Source: Gammaproteobacteria bacterium
GTDB taxonomy: Bacteria; Pseudomonadota; Gammaproteobacteria; Thiohalomonadales; Thiohalomonadaceae
Length of the DNA: 23,998 nt
Direction: 5' to 3'
Assembly (NCBI GenBank): GCA_015232955.1
Contig: JADFYS010000003.1
Location: 1 to 23,998 of the forward strand
Shown here piece by piece: positions 9,496 to 17,329 of this stretch (position 1 is its first letter; every line of letters begins with the position of its first letter). Below the pieces are notes generated by a model that was not told where the DNA came from, ran no database searches, and worked only from the letters and a program-made list of their open reading frames with translations. Position numbers and translations under genes: made by a program.

Positions 9496-9648
9496 CAATG
9501 TCATTAAGTTAAGGGTGGGGATCTCCGCTACCCGATTGGCGGGACGCCGTAAACCCATCCATGGGGGCTTGACGATGGCGTCCATGCCATCGACACCCGT
9601 CAATCGGGTAGCGGAGATCCCTTCGCAGTCACTAACTTAATAGCATTG
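9496..9648. repeat. 153-bp imperfect palindromic element (REP/MITE-like)
   Basis: Outer arms CAATGTCATTAAGTTA (9496-9511) and TAACTTAATAGCATTG (9633-9648) pair at 14 of 16 positions. Inner arms at 9518-9543 and 9596-9621 (GGGATCTCCGCTACCCGATT and on) pair at 25 of 26. The core holds a further short dyad, GGGACGCC / GGCGTCC. As RNA or single-stranded DNA it would form a long hairpin. The core wording (a GACGCCGTAAACCCATCCAT block) resembles, from memory, dispersed non-coding repeats of several gammaproteobacteria; that link is recollection, not a search. Confidence 0.7.
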
Positions 9649-9813
9649 CAGGGCGATCGCCTGAGAGCTTCCACAATCTCCAACATCTACCCCCCTCCCC
9701 CGAAATGAGGTGACAAGAGATAGAGACAGCAACCGGAAAATGTGCGACCATGGCCACCTTCAGCGTAAAAGCTGAGTTGAGTTTTCATCGCAAATGCTCG
9801 GGAAGAGAAGAGA

Positions 9814-10722
9814 ATGACCTACTGTCTTGGAATCAAAGTTAATGATGGGCTGGTGTTGGCATCAGACTCCCGTACCAACGCTGGTGTCGACTATGTCAAC
9901 ACCTACAGCAAGATGTTTCGCTTTGAACTGGGTCCCCAGCGCATCTTTGTCATTGTCACCTCGGGCAACCTCGCCACCAGTCAGGAGGTGATTCAACGGC
10001 TGCAGCATGACCTCAGCAACCCTGCGGCGACAACGAACCTCAATACCGTCCCCACCCTGTTTGAGGCGGCCAAATACCTTGGACAGACCAGTCAGATGGT
10101 GCAGGAAGAGCACGCCACCGCCCTTCAGCGCAGTGGGATTAACGGTGAATCCTATTTCATCCTTGGAGGAGAGATCTCCGGCCAACCCCACGGTATCTTT
10201 CTCGTCTACGCTCAGGGCAACTGCATCAGCCCCTCGGATGAGAACCCGTTCCTGCAGATAGGCGAGACCAAGTACGGCAAGCCGATCCTTGACCGGGTGA
10301 TCTCCCCTTTGACCTCACTCGAAGACGCCTCACGCGCGGCGCTGGTCTCGATCGACTCCACCATTCGTTCCAATATTACGGTCGGCCCTCCGGTGGAGAT
10401 CTCTATCGTTAAGCAGGGCTGTTTTCAGGTCAACCAGTACCTCAAACTGGAGGAGCAGGATATCTTCTACAAAAGTATGACCCAACGCTGGAATGAGGGG
10501 TTGCGCGATTCGTTCAACACCCTGCCCCGATTCCCTTGGGAGAGCCGTACCCAACCGCAAGAGCAGCAGCAGAGAGTGGAGTTGGTTCCCCAGCCCTCCC
10601 CGGGCCCCACTTCCGGAGCCCCCCAAATTCAAGAGTTGTCACAACAGAACTGCAATCAGCAGCAGTCCGGTTTTTCACCCTCACCCACCCAACCGTCAGG
10701 CTCTCCCCCTTCAGGCAGCTAA
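9814..10722 (+). CDS. anbu: Anbu, bacterial proteasome-like peptidase (Ntn-hydrolase), with C-terminal extension
   Basis: The N-terminus MTYCLGIKVNDGLVLASDSRTNAG fits the Anbu branch of the HslV/20S-beta family. After Met removal, Thr1 is the expected nucleophile with Asp17 (ASDSR) and Lys32 (YSKMF) as its partners. SGNLATSQEVI is another family block. Anbu forms ring- or helix-shaped oligomers in the cytoplasm; its substrate is not established. The protein is 302 aa, whereas the family is usually about 240-250. The excess is a Gln/Pro/Ser-rich, low-complexity tail from about residue 245 on. The transglutaminase-DUF2126 gene starts 76 bp downstream on the same strand, and ATP-grasp and alpha-E genes lie convergently, the known Anbu gene neighbourhood. 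Confidence 0.92.
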   Translation: MTYCLGIKVNDGLVLASDSRTNAGVDYVNTYSKMFRFELGPQRIFVIVTSGNLATSQEVIQRLQHDLSNPAATTNLNTVPTLFEAAKYLGQTSQMVQEEHATALQRSGINGESYFILGGEISGQPHGIFLVYAQGNCISPSDENPFLQIGETKYGKPILDRVISPLTSLEDASRAALVSIDSTIRSNITVGPPVEISIVKQGCFQVNQYLKLEEQDIFYKSMTQRWNEGLRDSFNTLPRFPWESRTQPQEQQQRVELVPQPSPGPTSGAPQIQELSQQNCNQQQSGFSPSPTQPSGSPPSGS

Positions 10723-10798
10723 GGAGATGGAGAGACTCTCCTTGCGCCAGTGAGCCGTTTTTCACGCCCTCCACCCAACATCTTTGGGGTAAAACAGT

Positions 10799-13700
10799 AT
10801 GTCGATTAAGATTGCTATCGATCACCAGACCGAGTACAGCTATGAGCAGCCGGTGTTCTTTAGTCCCCATGTTCTGAGGCTACGCCCGGCGCCCCACTCA
10901 CGGACACCGATCCTCCACTACGCGCTGGATATCTACCCCAAAAAACATTTCATCAACTGGCAGCAGGATCCTTTTGGCAACTGGCTTGCGCGGCTGGTGT
11001 TTGAAGAGAAGAGTCGCCAGCTCAGAATCAAGGTGTCGGTGGTGGCAGAGATGACGATCATCGATCCCTTCGATTTTTTTGTCGAGGAGTCCGCCGATAA
11101 GTACCCTTTCGCCTACGAACCGCAACTGAAGAAGGATCTCGTCCCCTATCTTGAGGTGAGAGAGTCCGGACCCCGCTTATTGCAACTTTTTAAGGCGGTC
11201 GATCGCACCCCGCCGCACATTGTCGATTTTCTGGTGGTCCTCAACCAGTCACTCCGGCACGAGGTGAACTACACCATCCGTCTTGAGCCGGGGATTCAGA
11301 GTTGTGAGGAGACCCTAAAAAAGCAGAGTGGATCCTGTCGCGACTCCGCCTGGCTCCTGGTTCAACTACTGCGCCATCTCGGTCTTGCCGCCCGCTTCGT
11401 CTCCGGCTATCTGGTGCAACTGACCGCCGATCTCAAGGCGCTCGATGGTCCGGATGGGCCGGCGACCGATTTCACCGATCTCCACGCCTGGACTGAAGTC
11501 TACATCCCCGGTGCCGGCTGGATCGGTCTCGACCCCACTTCAGGACTCTTTGCCGGCGAGGGTCACATCCCCCTCGCCTGTACTCCCGATCCCACCAGTG
11601 CCGCCCCGGTCACCGGCGGCTATCTGGGTAAAGAGTGTAAAAGCGAGTTCACCTACCACAACCGTATCGAACGGATCCATGAAGATCCGCGCGTCACCCT
11701 CCCCTATAGTGATGCGCAGTGGGCGGCGATCAACGCCCTGGGTGAGGCGGTCGATCATCGCCTTGAGGAGAGAGAGGTTCGCCTCACCATGGGGGGGGAA
11801 CCCACCTTTGTCTCCATTGATGATATGGATAGTCCGCAGTGGAATACCGCAGCACTTGGCGCAGATAAGGAGACCAAGGCCCGTACCCTGCTCCTGCGAC
11901 TCAAGCGGCAATTTGCTCCGGGCGCGGTACGCCACTACGGTCAGGGGAAGTGGTATCCCGGCGAGCCGCTACCGCGCTGGGCGTACGGCTGCTTCTGGCG
12001 CAGAGACGGTAAACCGATCTGGAAAGATGATAAGCTCATTGCAGATGGTGAGAAGAGTTATGGCGCTACCGCAGAAGATGCGAAGGCTTTTATCACCGTT
12101 CTTACCCAAAAACTGGGGATCACTGCTCACCACATCTACCCCTGTTTTGAGGATGTTTTCTACTACCTCTGGCGCGAGGGACAGCTCCCCGATAATGTCG
12201 ACCCATTTGATAACCGCCTTGATAATCCGCTCGAGCGGGCGCGCCTGCGCCGCCTGTTTGAGACCGGGCTGGATCAAGAGGTCGGCTTCGCCCTGCCCAT
12301 CACCTGGAACGAAAAAGAGCAGCGTTGGCAGAGCGGGGAGTGGCAGCTACGGCGGAAGAGGCTCTACCTCCTCCCCGGAGACTCCCCTATCGGTTACCGC
12401 CTCCCTCTTGAATCACTTCTGTGGGAGAAAGAGAATGATCGCCTTCAGCCTCAGGCCCAGGATCTGTTTGAGCCGCGCAGCGAGCTGGGGGATAGCGTCG
12501 GTGAGGTAGCCCGTCTCTATGATCACATCGAACAGCACAATGATCTTCGTCAGGGGTTCTGTGATCAGAACGATCCCAGCCGTCCCGATCGCGATAAAGG
12601 GAAGGTGGTCCGTACTGCGCTCTGTATCGAGCCGCGCGGAGGAAGGCTCCACCTCTTTCTCCCTCCCCTCACCCACCTTGAACACTTTCTGGAGCTTATC
12701 GCCACCATTGAGGCGACTGCTGCGGAGTGTAATCTGCCGCTGCTGTTGGAGGGGTACGAGCCCCCCCACGATCCACGGCTGCGACGACTGTCGGTCACTC
12801 CCGACCCTGGAGTAATTGAGGTCAATATCCACCCTGCGGCGAGCTGGAGCGAACTTTCGGCAACCACCCTTACCCTCTATCAAGAGGCTCGACTGAGCCG
12901 TCTTGGGACCGAAAAGTTCCTCGTCGATGGCCGCCACAGCGGCACCGGAGGGGGAAATCATGTCACTTTAGGCGGTGCAACGCCCAGCGACAGTCCGATG
13001 CTCCGTCGTCCCGATCTCCTGCGTAGCCTCATCACCTACTGGCAGCACCACCCCGGCCTCTCCTATCTCTTCTCCGGACTCTTTATCGGCTCGACTAGTC
13101 AAGCGCCCCGGGTCGATGAGGGGCGGGATGAGGCGCTCTATGAGCTGGAGATCGCCTTTAGCAAGATCCCTCAAGGGGAGGTACCGGAGCCGTGGCTGGT
13201 GGATCGCCTGTTAAGAAATCTACTCATAGATGTCACCGGTAATACCCACCGTGCCGAGTTCTGTATTGACAAACTCTACTCCCCCGACTCCGCCAGCGGT
13301 CGCCTCGGTATTCTTGAGTTGCGCGCCTTTGAGATGCCACCCCATCCGCGAATGGCGCTGGTGCAGTATCTGCTGCTGCGGGCACTGGTCGCCCGCTTCT
13401 GGGACAACCCCTACCACAAGCCACTGGTGCGCTGGGGTACCGAACTCCATGATCGCTGGCTTCTGCCCCACTATGTCCGTCGCGATCTTGAGGCGGTAAC
13501 TGCCGATCTTCGTAGCCACGGTATCGACTTTGCACAAGAGTGGCTCGAGCCGTTCTATGAGTTCCGCTTTCCCCATTACGGTACCCTCCACAGCCACGAT
13601 ATCACCCTGGAGCTGCGTCAGGCGATCGAGCCGTGGAATGTTCTCGGGGAAGAGGTGACCGGTGGTGGAACCGCCCGTTTTGTCGACTCATCGGTAGAGC

Positions 13701-14122
13701 GACTTGAGGTGCACCTCTCGGGGCTCACTGACAACCGTCACATTCTCACCTGCAATGGCAGAAGAGTTCCGCTACGCCCCACCGGGAGCCATGGCGACTA
13801 TGTATCGGGGATCCGCTTCCGCGCCTGGCACCCCCCTTCAGCCCTCCACCCCACTATCGGTATCCACGCCCCGCTCCGTTTTGAACTGGTGGATAGCTGG
13901 AACGATCGCATTGTAGCCGCCTGTAGTTACCATGTGGTCCACCCCGGTGGCCGCAGCTCTGATAGCGCCCCGGTCAACGCCTTTGCCGCGGAGTCACGCC
14001 GTATCGCCCGGTTCTGGAGTATGGGCTACGGCAATGCGGGTGAGAAGACGACCATCCCCCCCCTAACCGCTGCGGATAGCAATCCGGAGTATCCCTATAC
14101 GCTCGATCTACGCCGGGGATAG
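10799..14122 (+). CDS. Transglutaminase-like protease fused to DUF2126 (predicted amidoligase)
   Basis: 1107 aa, the usual size for this fusion. Residues 1-90 are the bacterial transglutaminase N-terminal beta domain (IAIDHQTEYSYEQPV). The papain-like transglutaminase core carries the Cys-His-Asp triad at C180 (SGSCRDSAW), H229 (DLHAWTEVY) and D245 (GLDPTSG). DUF2126 follows from about residue 325 (LTMGGEPTFVSIDD) to about 1100, with GKWYPGEPLPRWA, VIEVNIHPAASW and GTGGGNHVTLGG blocks. DUF2126 has been proposed by comparative genomics to be an amide-bond-forming ligase, so the fusion may pair a ligase with a peptidase or transamidase. No signal peptide is seen, which suggests action in the cytoplasm. 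ATG 10799 is preceded by a weak TTGGGGT. Probably co-transcribed with Anbu. Confidence 0.93.
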   Translation: MSIKIAIDHQTEYSYEQPVFFSPHVLRLRPAPHSRTPILHYALDIYPKKHFINWQQDPFGNWLARLVFEEKSRQLRIKVSVVAEMTIIDPFDFFVEESADKYPFAYEPQLKKDLVPYLEVRESGPRLLQLFKAVDRTPPHIVDFLVVLNQSLRHEVNYTIRLEPGIQSCEETLKKQSGSCRDSAWLLVQLLRHLGLAARFVSGYLVQLTADLKALDGPDGPATDFTDLHAWTEVYIPGAGWIGLDPTSGLFAGEGHIPLACTPDPTSAAPVTGGYLGKECKSEFTYHNRIERIHEDPRVTLPYSDAQWAAINALGEAVDHRLEEREVRLTMGGEPTFVSIDDMDSPQWNTAALGADKETKARTLLLRLKRQFAPGAVRHYGQGKWYPGEPLPRWAYGCFWRRDGKPIWKDDKLIADGEKSYGATAEDAKAFITVLTQKLGITAHHIYPCFEDVFYYLWREGQLPDNVDPFDNRLDNPLERARLRRLFETGLDQEVGFALPITWNEKEQRWQSGEWQLRRKRLYLLPGDSPIGYRLPLESLLWEKENDRLQPQAQDLFEPRSELGDSVGEVARLYDHIEQHNDLRQGFCDQNDPSRPDRDKGKVVRTALCIEPRGGRLHLFLPPLTHLEHFLELIATIEATAAECNLPLLLEGYEPPHDPRLRRLSVTPDPGVIEVNIHPAASWSELSATTLTLYQEARLSRLGTEKFLVDGRHSGTGGGNHVTLGGATPSDSPMLRRPDLLRSLITYWQHHPGLSYLFSGLFIGSTSQAPRVDEGRDEALYELEIAFSKIPQGEVPEPWLVDRLLRNLLIDVTGNTHRAEFCIDKLYSPDSASGRLGILELRAFEMPPHPRMALVQYLLLRALVARFWDNPYHKPLVRWGTELHDRWLLPHYVRRDLEAVTADLRSHGIDFAQEWLEPFYEFRFPHYGTLHSHDITLELRQAIEPWNVLGEEVTGGGTARFVDSSVERLEVHLSGLTDNRHILTCNGRRVPLRPTGSHGDYVSGIRFRAWHPPSALHPTIGIHAPLRFELVDSWNDRIVAACSYHVVHPGGRSSDSAPVNAFAAESRRIARFWSMGYGNAGEKTTIPPLTAADSNPEYPYTLDLRRG

Positions 14123-14157
14123 CGGTAGGGATTGGGTATCCGAAACTACTGTCGCGG

Positions 14158-14320
14158 TATACCCAAGAGAGTTGGAAACAGTGGATGTCAGGGAGTCGAG
14201 AAGTGTGGCTATTCAAGGGATGAAGTCGCATGAATAATCAATCTATTCATGGACTTATAACGCCAGAGCGTCGCGCTTACCGGCTTTCTGAAACCCGCGT
14301 TTTCAGGGTTCCTGGGTATA
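14158..14320. repeat. MITE-like palindromic element, copy A (163 bp)
   Basis: The element begins TATACCCAAGAGAGTTGGAA and ends (reverse complement) TATACCCAGGAACCCTGAAA, an imperfect terminal inverted repeat of about 22 bp. It lies between the convergent 3' ends of the transglutaminase and alpha-E genes. Copies B (16922-17132) and C (20261-20420) share its ends; copy A is in the opposite orientation to B and C. Just upstream, TTGGGTATCCG at 14132-14142 also pairs with CGGTATACCCAA at 14155-14166, suggesting a second, nested end or a terminator-like hairpin. No transposase is encoded. Confidence 0.7.
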
Positions 14321-14346
14321 AACCTCAACCGTAGAAGAGAAGCGCT

Positions 14347-15300
14347 CTACTGCGACTGGCTCTGCTTCTGCTCTTGCGGGTAGTTGAAATAGGCGACGCC
14401 GATCTCTTGGTGGATCCCCCCCAGCAGCAGCTGTAACTCATCAATTAAGAGATGGAGAGACTCTCCATCGAGGGTGTCGGGCTGCAGTGGCCGAATATGC
14501 TCTTCAAGGGCGTTGAGCCGCTCCAGTGCAAACTCATTATTTTTGAGCGCCTTCAACGCATCGCAGAGTTCACTCAGGCAGTAGAGGAACGAGCGGGGAA
14601 AGTGGCGGTTACGAAAGAGAAAGGCGAGCACCGGTGACCAGCGTAGCCCCTGTTGCGTCACACGACGATAGACTTGAGATCCTCCCAGAGACTCCAGCAC
14701 ATTCATCCACAATACCCCTTCATAGGCGTCGATGTCGGAGTGCTCTTGTTCAAGCAGGGCGGTGAGGACATCGATCAGACGGGTACTCATATCGGCCCGT
14801 TCAAGGAAGCGCCCGAGGCGTAGAAACTCATACCCCTCATCGTGGCTCATCGTTCCCGACAACATCCCGGTGAGGGTCTGTACACCGTTAATCACCTGTT
14901 GGAGATAGTTGTAACGGCCACGGGGGGAGATCCCGAGGTAGATCTCTGATGAGGCGGAGCGGTAGAGGTCATTCATCAGCTCCCAACCCTCCCGAGGGAA
15001 GAAGTCACGAATTGTGCGCGCATTCTCGCGCGCCCATTTCAGCGACTGAATAATCGAGCTGGAGTTCTCATAATCTCCAATAAGAAAGCTCACCACCGTC
15101 GCTTCACGACTATCAAAGTAGCGCCGATGAAAACTCTCTCCGGCACCAGAGATGGCGACCAACGGTTCCCATCCCGAGCGAAGGTGGTGCGGCAGATCGA
15201 GCTGAAGGTGGGTATTGACCCGAATCAGCCGAGCCGTATTCTCCGCCCGTTCAACATAACGCGAGAGCCAGTAGATATGTTCCGCAACCCGTGACAGCAT
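14347..15300 (-). CDS. Alpha-E domain protein (DUF403), Anbu cluster
   Basis: 317 aa, the normal length for the family. The start MLSRVAEHIYWLSRYVERAENTARL is the signature of alpha-E proteins, all-helical proteins of unknown biochemical activity that accompany the circularly permuted ATP-grasp ligase and transglutaminase in Anbu clusters. A second typical block is GYEFLRLGRFLERADMSTRL. The ATP-grasp gene ends 59 bp upstream on the same strand, so the two should be co-transcribed; GGAG lies about nine bases before the ATG. The C-terminal 15 residues are Gln-rich (YPQEQKQSQSQ). A role as partner or scaffold of the ligase is inferred from context only. Confidence 0.93.
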   Translation of the reverse strand: MLSRVAEHIYWLSRYVERAENTARLIRVNTHLQLDLPHHLRSGWEPLVAISGAGESFHRRYFDSREATVVSFLIGDYENSSSIIQSLKWARENARTIRDFFPREGWELMNDLYRSASSEIYLGISPRGRYNYLQQVINGVQTLTGMLSGTMSHDEGYEFLRLGRFLERADMSTRLIDVLTALLEQEHSDIDAYEGVLWMNVLESLGGSQVYRRVTQQGLRWSPVLAFLFRNRHFPRSFLYCLSELCDALKALKNNEFALERLNALEEHIRPLQPDTLDGESLHLLIDELQLLLGGIHQEIGVAYFNYPQEQKQSQSQ

Positions 15301-15359
15301 AAATCAGCTCCGTTTGACTCGTAAGAGTCGTCCTGACATTAACATTGTGGAGACCGCTC

Positions 15360-16805
15360 TCATTGGAGATCGACAATCCAGGTATCTTTACTCCCGCCCC
15401 CTTGCGAGCTGTTGACCACCGTCGAGCCGGGACGGAGTGCGACCCGGGTCAACCCTCCGGTGGTCACCTCAATATCGCGGCCGCTGAGGATAAAGGGGCG
15501 AAGGTCGACATGACGCCCCTCTGGCCGTCCTTCATACAGGGTAGGGACAGTGGAGAGCTTTAACATCGGCTGGGCGATATAGTTCCTGGGGTCTTTGCGA
15601 ATGAGATCGGCAAACTTCTCCCGCTCTGCCGCATCGGCGTGAGGACCAATCAGCATCCCGTAGCCTCCGGACTCATTGGCGGGCTTGACTACAAGCTGAT
15701 CGAGATTAGCAAGGACATGGTCGCGCTCTTTCTGATAGAGACAACGGTAGGTGGGGACATTGGGCAGTAGCGCCTCTTCCCCCAGATAGTATTTAATCAT
15801 ATCCGGGACATAGGCATAGACCACCTTATCATCGGCCACACCCGCCCCGGGGGCGTTGGCGAGAGCGACATTCCCCGCCTTCCACGCCCGCAACAGACCG
15901 GGAACCCCGAGTACCGAGTCGGGATGAAACGCCTCTGGATCCATAAACAGATCATCAATGCGGCGGTAGATCACATCGACCCGTGACAGGCCGAAGATGG
16001 TCCGCATATAGACGCAGTCATCATCCTCTACCACGAGGTCACTCCCCTCCACCAGCTCAGCCCCCATCTGTTGCGCCAGATAGGCGTGTTCAAAATAGGC
16101 AGAGTTAAAGATCCCCGGCGTAAGTACCACCACCTCTGGGAAGTCACCCGGGCGGGGAGAGAGTGCCGCCAAAGTCTGGTAGAGTTGCGCCGGATAGCTA
16201 TCCACCGGCAGGATCACATTCTCTTCAAAAAGTTCCGGTAGAACCCGCTTCATCACCAGCCGGTTCTCCAGCATATAGGAGACTCCGGAGGGGACTCGCA
16301 GATTATCCTCCAGGACATAGACCGTACCGTCACCATCACGAACGAGATCAGAACCACAGATGTGCGCCCAGATGTTTAAGGGGGGGTCTACGCCGACACA
16401 CTCTGGCCGAAAGTTGACCGAATCTTCCAGCAGTCCCCCCGGAAAGACCTTATCGCGGACGATCTTCTGCTGATGGTAGATGTCATCAATGAAGAGATTG
16501 AGTGCCCGCACCCGCTGTTTCAGGCCGGCCTCAATCCCCTGCCACTCTTTACGATCAATAATGCGTGGTATCAGGTCGAAAGGCCAGGCGCGGTCGATGG
16601 AGCCTTCACTGTCGTTATAGACGGTAAAGGTGATCCCCATCGCGCGAATCACCAGATCGGTCGCTTTACACAGCTCCTGCAGCTCTGCATCCTCTAGTGA
16701 TGCAAAATAGGCACACACTTTGTCGGCAGCCGGACGCGGCACACCGTTGCCAATCAGCTCGTCAAAAAAGCCCTTCTCTTGATACGCCTTCCATTGAATT
16801 GTCAC
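15360..16805 (-). CDS. Circularly permuted ATP-grasp type 2 ligase (DUF404/DUF407), Anbu cluster
   Basis: 481 aa, the usual size. The start codon is GTG (16803-16805), with a weak purine stretch upstream. Diagnostic blocks are FPGGLLEDSVNFRPECVG (about 121-138), VLEDNLRVPSGVSYMLENR (164-182; E166 and N168 probable metal or nucleotide ligands), VIYRRIDDLFMDP (278-290), LVVKPANESGGYGMLIG (371-387; K374 a likely ATP-binding lysine) and the SSQGGGSKDTWIV tail. ATP-grasp enzymes join a carboxylate to an amine through an acyl phosphate, so a peptide-like amide product is expected; the substrates are unknown. It heads a two-gene minus-strand operon with alpha-E and faces the Anbu-transglutaminase pair. 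Confidence 0.93.
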   Translation of the reverse strand: MTIQWKAYQEKGFFDELIGNGVPRPAADKVCAYFASLEDAELQELCKATDLVIRAMGITFTVYNDSEGSIDRAWPFDLIPRIIDRKEWQGIEAGLKQRVRALNLFIDDIYHQQKIVRDKVFPGGLLEDSVNFRPECVGVDPPLNIWAHICGSDLVRDGDGTVYVLEDNLRVPSGVSYMLENRLVMKRVLPELFEENVILPVDSYPAQLYQTLAALSPRPGDFPEVVVLTPGIFNSAYFEHAYLAQQMGAELVEGSDLVVEDDDCVYMRTIFGLSRVDVIYRRIDDLFMDPEAFHPDSVLGVPGLLRAWKAGNVALANAPGAGVADDKVVYAYVPDMIKYYLGEEALLPNVPTYRCLYQKERDHVLANLDQLVVKPANESGGYGMLIGPHADAAEREKFADLIRKDPRNYIAQPMLKLSTVPTLYEGRPEGRHVDLRPFILSGRDIEVTTGGLTRVALRPGSTVVNSSQGGGSKDTWIVDLQ

Positions 16806-16845
16806 GATTTAAGCCGTCGCCTCGTTAACAGAGAGAGATGGGGTA

Positions 16846-16905
16846 ATTATTCCCCCAACCTTCCCAAAGTACAACCAGAGATTGCGGTTATATTGGTGCA
16901 ATCTC
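16846..16905 (-). promoter_or_regulatory. Candidate sigma70 promoter with adjacent 8-bp dyad upstream of the ATP-grasp gene
   Basis: On the minus strand, AATAAT (16846-16851) lies 17 bases after TTGTAC (16869-16874), a plausible though imperfect -10/-35 pair about 40 bases before the GTG start. Immediately upstream of the -35, GAGATTGC (16878-16885) and GCAATCTC (16898-16905) form a perfect dyad with a 12-base spacer. Its position suits an activator site. The half-site TATTGGTGCAA looks like half of an NtrC-type site, but the other half does not match. Confidence 0.4.
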
Positions 16906-16921
16906 ACTTCAAAATGGGGCA

Positions 16922-17132
16922 TATACCCAAGAACCCTGAAAACGCTGGTTCCAGAAAGCCGATAAGCGCGACTCCTCTTGGCTCTGGCTCCTGCTTCGCA
17001 CTACCTCCCGCATCCTTGCAGTCGTTCGATATTAACTCTTTGAATAGAATTGCTTTTCATGCGATTTCACGCCGTGAATAGCCGCTTTTCACGACTCTCT
17101 GAAATTCACTGTTTCCAAGTATCTTGGGTATA
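16922..17132. repeat. MITE-like palindromic element, copy B (211 bp)
   Basis: It begins TATACCCAAGAACCCTGAAA and ends GTATCTTGGGTATA, so the terminal inverted repeat is TATACCCAAGA. Its left end matches the reverse-complemented right end of copy A over about 50 bases (GAACCCTGAAAACGC identical; then CAGAAAGCCGATAAGCGCGA against CAGAAAGCCGGTAAGCGCGA). Its reverse-complemented right end matches the left end of A (TTGGAAACAGTG, GCGGCTATTCA, ATCGCATGAA). It is therefore the same element inverted, 48 bp longer in the centre. Confidence 0.75.
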
Positions 17133-17135
17133 AAC

Positions 17136-17165
17136 AAAAAAAAGCCCCAACAATGGGGCTTTTTT
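17136..17165 (-). terminator. Rho-independent, probably bidirectional terminator
   Basis: AGCCCC (17143-17148) and GGGGCT (17155-17160) form a GC-rich stem with a six-base loop, flanked by a run of A on the left and T on the right. Read on the minus strand it lies about 165 bp after dsrE2 and so can end the rhd-tusA-dsrE2 transcript. It directly abuts the right end of element copy B. Confidence 0.8.
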
Positions 17166-17329
17166 GAGATGGTAACTTTATTCAGAGGTGCCGTTTGAAG
17201 TCAGTCACACCTGAGAAGGGGCGGCCAGTTACAGTGGCCCTGGATTCCCGCTTGCACGGAAGTGACGGTCGTATCTGGATAGCGATAGCAGATCACACCC
17301 TCTCCTGAATAGTACCCTTCAGCGTTACC

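Larger units (their letters stand above)
9351..9813. other. 463-bp gene-free stretch made largely of inverted repeats
   Basis: The stretch between the PgsB-like gene and Anbu holds a 19-bp perfect inverted repeat (9381-9399 / 9467-9485), a 24-bp near-perfect direct repeat (9359-9382 / 9409-9432), and a 153-bp palindromic element (9496-9648), each listed separately. The remaining 165 bp (9649-9813) should hold the promoter and leader of the Anbu gene, but I see no convincing -35/-10 pair. GGAAGAGAAGAG just before ATG 9814 serves as its ribosome binding site. No coding potential worth reporting was seen. Confidence 0.7.
16806..17329. other. 524-bp gene-free stretch: promoter, operator-like dyad, MITE-like copy B, terminator
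   Basis: From left to right it holds the likely promoter and dyad of the ATP-grasp operon, element copy B (16922-17132) and a rho-independent terminator (17136-17165); each has its own entry. The last 165 bp, downstream of dsrE2, contain a degenerate stretch around 17240-17270 (CTGGATTCCCGCTTGCACGG) that resembles common dispersed palindromes in bacteria. I see no credible gene. Confidence 0.7.

Noticed and set aside
9379..9603. 74-codon minus-strand frame across the palindromic elements
   Set aside because: It is read entirely from repeat sequence, with no ribosome binding site or protein-like character.
9651..9662. GGCGATCGCC, resembling the HIP1 palindrome of cyanobacteria
   Set aside because: A single occurrence in this gap is expected by chance in GC-rich DNA, and nothing else points to a cyanobacterium.
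11445..12509. 354-codon plus-strand frame inside the transglutaminase-DUF2126 gene
   Set aside because: Ser/Arg/Pro-rich shadow frame of a gene whose correct frame carries the catalytic triad and DUF2126 motifs.
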